NCBI GenBank assembly: GCA_030272585.1
Contig: BSYQ01000012.1
Coordinates: 558,001 to 622,000 of the forward strand
DNA length: 64,000 nt
Reading direction: 5' to 3'
Origin: Bryopsis sp. KO-2023
Lineage: Eukaryota; Chlorophyta; Ulvophyceae; Bryopsidales; Bryopsidaceae
A program made the translations under genes and the position numbers. Position 1 is the stretch's first letter, and the number at the start of each line of letters is the position of its first letter. The notes below the pieces were generated by a model. That model did no database searches, was not told the DNA's origin, and was given only the letters and a program-made list of their open reading frames with translations. Positions 58,955 through 64,000 of the stretch are shown here, one piece after another.

Positions 58955-60317
58955 ATGATGTTGTCGCCGTCGAATCTCCGCCGTCTGTGTTCGCAGCGGA
59001 AGGTGGCGGCGGATGGTTTCTGGCGAGCGATCTCGACCGTTTCTTCGGAACAGCAAAAGGTACGGGGACGTTTCTGCGCTTACCTGCGCTCCTAAAAAAA
59101 AACAGCGCTGCGAAAACAAGTTGAAAAAAATCCATATGCTGTTTGGTGAGGATTTGTTGAGGTCGTCACGTGACGTTTAATTTCATGTTCATGGCTTTTT
59201 GTTATTATTATCGATCAAATATCTATGGTAGTTGGTTTCACTACCCTTTCATTTTTGAACCCAAAAAACACCAGAGCGATAACGGGGACCTGGGGAAGCT
59301 CTTCAAGATGGGATGTTTTATGTTAATTAATTTCTTAGGACAAAACACTGAGGTCGGTTGAATTTTTTTTTTCTTTTTTCTTTTGTGGTGGGCTCTATTG
59401 TTGAAGGCATTGTGGCACTGCTTGTCCGCAGTACATTGACGTCGAGGACAAATACGGCGCCCACAATTATGCTCCTCTGCCCGTGGTTTTGTCCAAGGGA
59501 AAAGGGGTGCATGTGTGGGACGTGGATGGGAAAAAATACTTCGATTTCCTCAGTGGATATTCAGCCATCAACCAAGGTCATTGCCATCCGAAGGTACGGC
59601 CTAAGAATTGTGTGTTTGTTTAAACTGGTGATTGACTTGCTGGACGATTTCTGTTTAAGTTTTTATTTGGATGATTTGATGATAATGGTGGTTTGATTGC
59701 TCCAGTTAACAGATATGTTAGTCAAAAGAATTAACTGGAGGATTGGTTTAGACATTTATTTTATTTATTTAAAATTTTATTTTTTTTAATTTGCTGGAGT
59801 GTTAACGGAGGGTATGTGCTGCCTCTTTCGAAGTCGAAACTGGAACTGAAAAGTGGTGTAAGAATGGCATCGTTTCTTTTTTTCTTTTTTTTCCCTGCTT
59901 CCCTTTTCTCGGAGTATATTCCAAAAAACATATGCATGTGAAGACTCCATGTGTTTTTTGTTTTGTTTTTTCCCTAGATCGTGGAGGCGTTGGTCAACCA
60001 ATCTCACGTATTGTCCCTGACTTCGCGTGCATTTTACAACGGTAAGAAAGGAAAAGGGGGTGGGTGGGTGGGAAAGAGTTGTGTGCAGATTTGCTTTTCT
60101 TCTGGTGGTTTTATTTTTCAAAAATTGGTTCTGTCGAAACCAAAATTATTATAAATTGTGTGATTTTGCTACAATTTGTTTTGTTTTCGAACAGATGCTC
60201 TTGGCGAGTACTTGCGATTTATGACCAGGACTTTCGGTTATGATAGATTGCTGCCGATGAATACTGGAGTCGAGGGTAGCGAGACAGCAGTTAAGCTGGC
60301 AAGGTATGACTGCTCTC

Positions 60318-60348
<31 letters not shown>

Positions 60349-62689
60349 AAAGTAACAAAAATGATAATTATGATAATGAGGAAATGAACTTAGAAAAAGT
60401 AAATTCTCGGTCAGAATCGCAGTCCTTCAACGACTGAGCTGTAATGTTTAAGTTTCAGTAAAAAAAACTCTACTTTGAGGGGGTGGGGGGGAGAAAAGAA
60501 AATGAATTCAAAGCAAACAGTAATTAAGATATGAGTAATATCTTTTTGTTTGAGATACTATGTAAGCAAGAAAAGCATAGGAAACGTGAAGGAGCCTTTT
60601 TTTTTTGTTAAACCTTTTATGTTTTTTTTTTCCCTCCAGACGATGGGGCTATGATGTGAAGGGGGTGGAGAAGAACAAAGCGAAAGTGCTGTTCGCCGAA
60701 AACAATTTCTGGGGGAGAAGTCTGGCTGCCATTTCATCATCCACTGATCCTTCCAGTTACACTGGCTTCGGTATGTCAACGTCAGTTTTGTTTTTTTTTC
60801 GCCCATGATCAGGATTTTTTTCCTCCCATTTTTCGACCAGTCGACTTGTTTTTAAAAGAAGGGGGGGGGGGGGGGGTCGGTGTTTTTCTGAAAAGTAATT
60901 TGTCAGGCTCGAGATGCTTTCTAAAAAGAAAAAGAGTGTTTGCTTGTAAAGATTGTCGCCCTGTTGAAGCATTTAAATAGTAATTTAAATAGAACATCAA
61001 GTGAATATGAACCCTGGATGATGAATGACTGTGGGTTTGCATGCAAACATATTTTGGGATTGTGCTTCTCACCACTTTTTTTTTTTTTTGAAGGGCCCTA
61101 CATTCCTGGATTTGAGACAATTCCATTCGACGATGTGGAAGCCCTGCGAGCAAAATTGGAAAACGATCCAAACATCGTTGCTTTCATGGTGGAACCCATT
61201 CAGGTGAATCCCCGTTTCTGAAATCTTCAAGTACTTTTTGCTCAAAAAGAAAAAATGAGAATCACAATGCTGGACAAATGATCCCTCCCCCCCCCCCCTT
61301 AAAAAAACAACAACAATAATTGCAATGAAAGTAAAAACTTTTCCTGATTTTTATGTCATGACTTCTTTCGTCAGCTGACTTCTGTAATTGTAATATCTGT
61401 TTCATTTTTCTAACACAGCATGAAACAGTTCAGGATAATTTTATCTTTTTCCATCTGTTAATGATATGTATTTTTAATGAATAGATAAAATAATAAACAA
61501 TAATATAACATATCTTCCGGTGATTATTGAAATAGCTCCGCTTGTGGTGTTTTCAGGGGGAGGCTGGGGTGGTAGTTCCGAAGGATGGATATTTACACCA
61601 ATGCCACGACCTGCTCAAGAAACACAATGCTCTCTTAATCACGGACGAGGTACTGACCCCCCTCTTGGTGCCAGCTTGAAAACTCCAATACAAAAAAATA
61701 GCCTTCTTTCCAGTCGCTAAAGAAATGCTTAACGATCACTGTGTTTTTTTCCCTTCGGGTTGCAACGATATTGGGCCAAACTTGTCAAAACCTTTTATTT
61801 GATTGTTATGTTTTTTTTAATATTTTTACTAACAATATGCAAAGGTGCAAACGGGACTTTGCCGAACCGGGCGAATGACGGCCAGCGAATGGGATGGAGT
61901 CCATCCAGATATTATGGTTTTCGGTAAGGCTCTGTCGGGTGGAATTTATCCTGTGTCGGCAGTATTGACCAGCGACGAGATCATGCTGACGATAAAACCG
62001 GGTGAGCATGGCAGCACTTATGGAGGAAACCCTGTTGCAGCCAAAGTAGCGACTGCCGCTGTCAAGGTGTGTGTGGGGGGAATGTCAGGGTATTCACGAT
62101 TCTTCTTCATGATTGGGGTTTGTGTCAGAGGTTCAATAACCTGTTGAATGGAAGGTGTCTGCGGTGCATTATTCTTTGGGCTGTTTGATAACCAGCTGAA
62201 TGGAAGGTATCTACACTTCGTTATTTGGGCTGTTCGACGTAACTCGGTTGGATACCAGGGCATCGATGTGAAATTGTGTCTTAAAGTATATTAGCATTGG
62301 TTCGAAATGAATGCTATCTTTACCCCCATATCTGGCCGTTGTATTTCTGGGGTTTCAGAATTTCACACCTCTGCTGCCCCCATCAGGTCCTCATCGACGA
62401 AGGCATGGCAGAAAACGCCGATCGACTGGGGGAGATTTTCCGCAAGGAAATTTCGGCCGAGAAATCGAGCGTTATTGACACAGTCCGTGGGAAAGGGCTG
62501 ATGAACGCCATCGTGATCAAGGGGGCTTCGGCGTGGGATGTCTGTCTGGCCCTGAAAGAAAACGGGATCTTGGCAAAGCCCACACACAACGATATCATCA
62601 GGATGGCGCCCCCGTTGTGCATCACTGAGCAACAGCTGATGGAGTGCTTGGAAAAAATAGCATCGACAATCAGGACTTTTGACACATGA
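58955..62689 (+). CDS. OAT: Ornithine aminotransferase, mitochondrial
   Basis: Nine exons: 58955-59059, 59432-59593, 59978-60041, 60195-60303, 60640-60770, 61094-61203, 61557-61649, 61845-62066 and 62387-62689. All phases close, giving 432 residues. The N-terminus ([20 protein letters not shown]) is Arg-rich and lacks acidic residues until later, typical of a mitochondrial presequence. The body is a class III PLP aminotransferase with [82 protein letters not shown] (Asp257 for the PLP ring nitrogen), FGKALSGG (Lys286 Schiff base) and HGSTYGGNP. It converts ornithine and 2-oxoglutarate to glutamate semialdehyde and glutamate in arginine and proline metabolism. Length fits the family. Confidence 0.95.
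62128..62235 (+). repeat. ~54-bp imperfect tandem duplication in an intron
   Basis: ATAACCTGTTGAATGGAAGG and ATAACCAGCTGAATGGAAGG begin two related units, each ending near TTGGGCTGTT, inside the last intron of the aminotransferase gene. Confidence 0.75.
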
Positions 62690-63310
62690 AATGACAATTT
62701 TGAGGAGAGGGGGGGGGGGGGGTCAGCCTTTTTCGCTCTAGATAGGTAGCTTTTTTTTTCCTTTCAGTATGTATGTATATGTATGTTACGTTTGGTTGGA
62801 TTTGTCAGATTTGGAGTGGAGAAAGGGGGGGTTGTGAGGGTGAGCTGGTTGAGCCATGTAACTATGAGTGTATTATCATTGACATGAGGACAGCTCAAAA
62901 ATCCTGCACAACAGAAGACGAGTCTTGTTTGGAATTCACGCCCGTTCAAGAAAATGTTCCCTCATTTTTTGAAGAAAGGCCCCCTCCCTCGGTTTTCGAA
63001 ATGAAAAAGAAAATTGTTGTGTAGAAAATTTCGTTTGAATTTCGAACGTTGACCACATTGAAGCTTCCTTTCATTTCGAAAGGGGTTAGTCAGAAAGCTG
63101 GCAATTTTCGCGCTGACAGTTGCCACCTCCGCGAAAAAACTGCACAACTTGGCGTTCGCCAAATCTTTTTCTTTGGTTTCGTTTTAGGGGTTCTTTCGCC
63201 CCACGCTTAACGTTTTTGACGCCACCTCTCGCTCCCCGTCGCATATAGCGTTTTCTACGTCCCCCAACGAATCGCGAACTCTTTTTTTTGCTGAGGGGTT
63301 TTCTGGCGCG
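62690..63310. other. Intergenic: 3' region of OAT and 5' region of the kinase gene
   Basis: Contains a G-run at about 62711-62722 and a GC-richer stretch from about 63100 that probably holds the kinase promoter and leader. No other gene recognised. Confidence 0.5.
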
Positions 63311-64000
63311 ATGCGCTGTCCTTTCGCGTCCTCGGTTGACACGGGGGGGTCTTTGGGCCTCACGTCGAACATCTGCCGACGCGCTTCGCTGTCGCTTCCG
63401 AAATCGACGGTTGGGGCCGCGATTCGACCGTGCTCTTTTCGACGTGGAGGTTCGCTGGACCTCAGGAGACTGGAGGGTGGCCGTCCATCGACGAGGCAAT
63501 GCGCGCAGCATCGCCGGTCGTTCGATGTGGTGGCAGAGTTGAAGGGAAAAGGGAAGCGATACCTCGCGCGGGACATCACTGTCAAGAAAATCATGGGCCA
63601 AGGCTCGTACGGTCAAGTTTTCGAGGTGCGCGCTGCTCGGCTGCTGGAAATCACTACCGAATATTCTCGGAATCCTGACTGGAGTGGTAACCTTATTGGA
63701 GGGTTTTCATAGGAAGAGTGTTGAAAATATTCTTTAAAAAAAGTAAAATCAGATGGTCTGGCTGGATGAAAAAAAACTTGTTTTCCATTTGACCTTTTTC
63801 TGAAGGATGCACAAGATAAAATTTATTTTCTCATACAACACAAGCAGGAAAAAAAAGGAAGCTGTCAAATACACTCGAGGATTGATTTTTTTTTCCGAGG
63901 AACTCTCTATATTTTGGTGTATAATTGGGATGCTGTAGGGTGAATTATCGAAGCCAAATGGAGATACGGAGCGAGTGGTGTTGAAACGAGTGCGATCCAG
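63311..64000 (+). CDS. Protein kinase, N-terminal exons (gene continues past the window)
   Basis: Exon 1 is 63311-63625 (ATG start, 105 codons) and exon 2 starts at 63939, phase 0, running off the window at 64000. The first ~75 residues are rich in Arg, Ser and Cys with few acids, which suggests an organelle-targeting peptide. The kinase domain begins with KKIMGQGSYGQVFE (glycine-rich loop) and continues in exon 2 with GELSKPNGDTERVVLKRVRS, whose VVLK lysine is in the ATP-binding position. The spaced insertion before VVLK recalls plastid STN7/STN8-type kinases, but too little is visible to assign a family. Confidence 0.65.

Overview
The window is nuclear DNA from an intron-rich eukaryote of the green lineage, most likely a streptophyte alga or a related green alga. 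The clearest pointer is a gene for a PSA2/BSD2-type DnaJ zinc-finger protein with a transit region followed by a twin-arginine lumen signal. It sits with a plant-type glycerol-3-phosphate permease, a mitochondrial ornithine aminotransferase and the start of a protein kinase. Introns are mostly GT-AG, 0.1-1 kb, and full of homopolymer runs (poly-A/T, poly-C/G). The species itself cannot be fixed from sequence alone. No functional rRNA or tRNA gene and no CRISPR array was seen.

Layout. 1-7.6 kb is mostly non-coding repeats with one short set of terminal exons (4.2-4.4 kb, minus). 7.7-18.1 kb holds two divergently transcribed paralogues (minus 11052-7673, plus 12317-18101). Both encode secreted, extremely acidic repeat proteins with one or three to four SEA-like domains and a hydrophobic C-terminus. 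18.2-21.4 kb has tandem repeats, a LINE fragment and a stray paralogous exon. 21.5-24.0 kb is the SLC37-like permease (minus). 24.8-26.3 kb has a broken midasin-like AAA exon and a dispersed repeat that also occurs at 1.7-3.2 kb.

26.5-53.0 kb is one unrecognised coiled-coil/acidic gene on the minus strand that has been riddled with insertions. Two ~1 kb hAT-like foldback elements (8-bp target duplications, matching termini) each carry a head-to-head pair of tRNA-like sequences. A ~0.5 kb short repeat lies in one exon. A nest of chromoviral LTR elements lies in another exon: a solo LTR, into which a whole element of the same family (A) inserted, into which a second family (B) inserted, into which a GTGCGGGG-repeat element carrying an intron-bearing fragment of an ASNSD1-like host gene inserted.

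53.2-55.9 kb is repeats and unassigned DNA. 55.9-62.7 kb is the PSA2-like gene (minus) and the ornithine aminotransferase gene (plus), sharing a ~355-bp divergent promoter. The last 0.7 kb starts a protein kinase gene that runs off the window.

Exon models were built by eye from splice signals, reading phase and remembered family sequences. Phases close cleanly for the aminotransferase, the two SEA-like genes and most of the permease and PSA2-like gene. These models have not been tested against transcripts.
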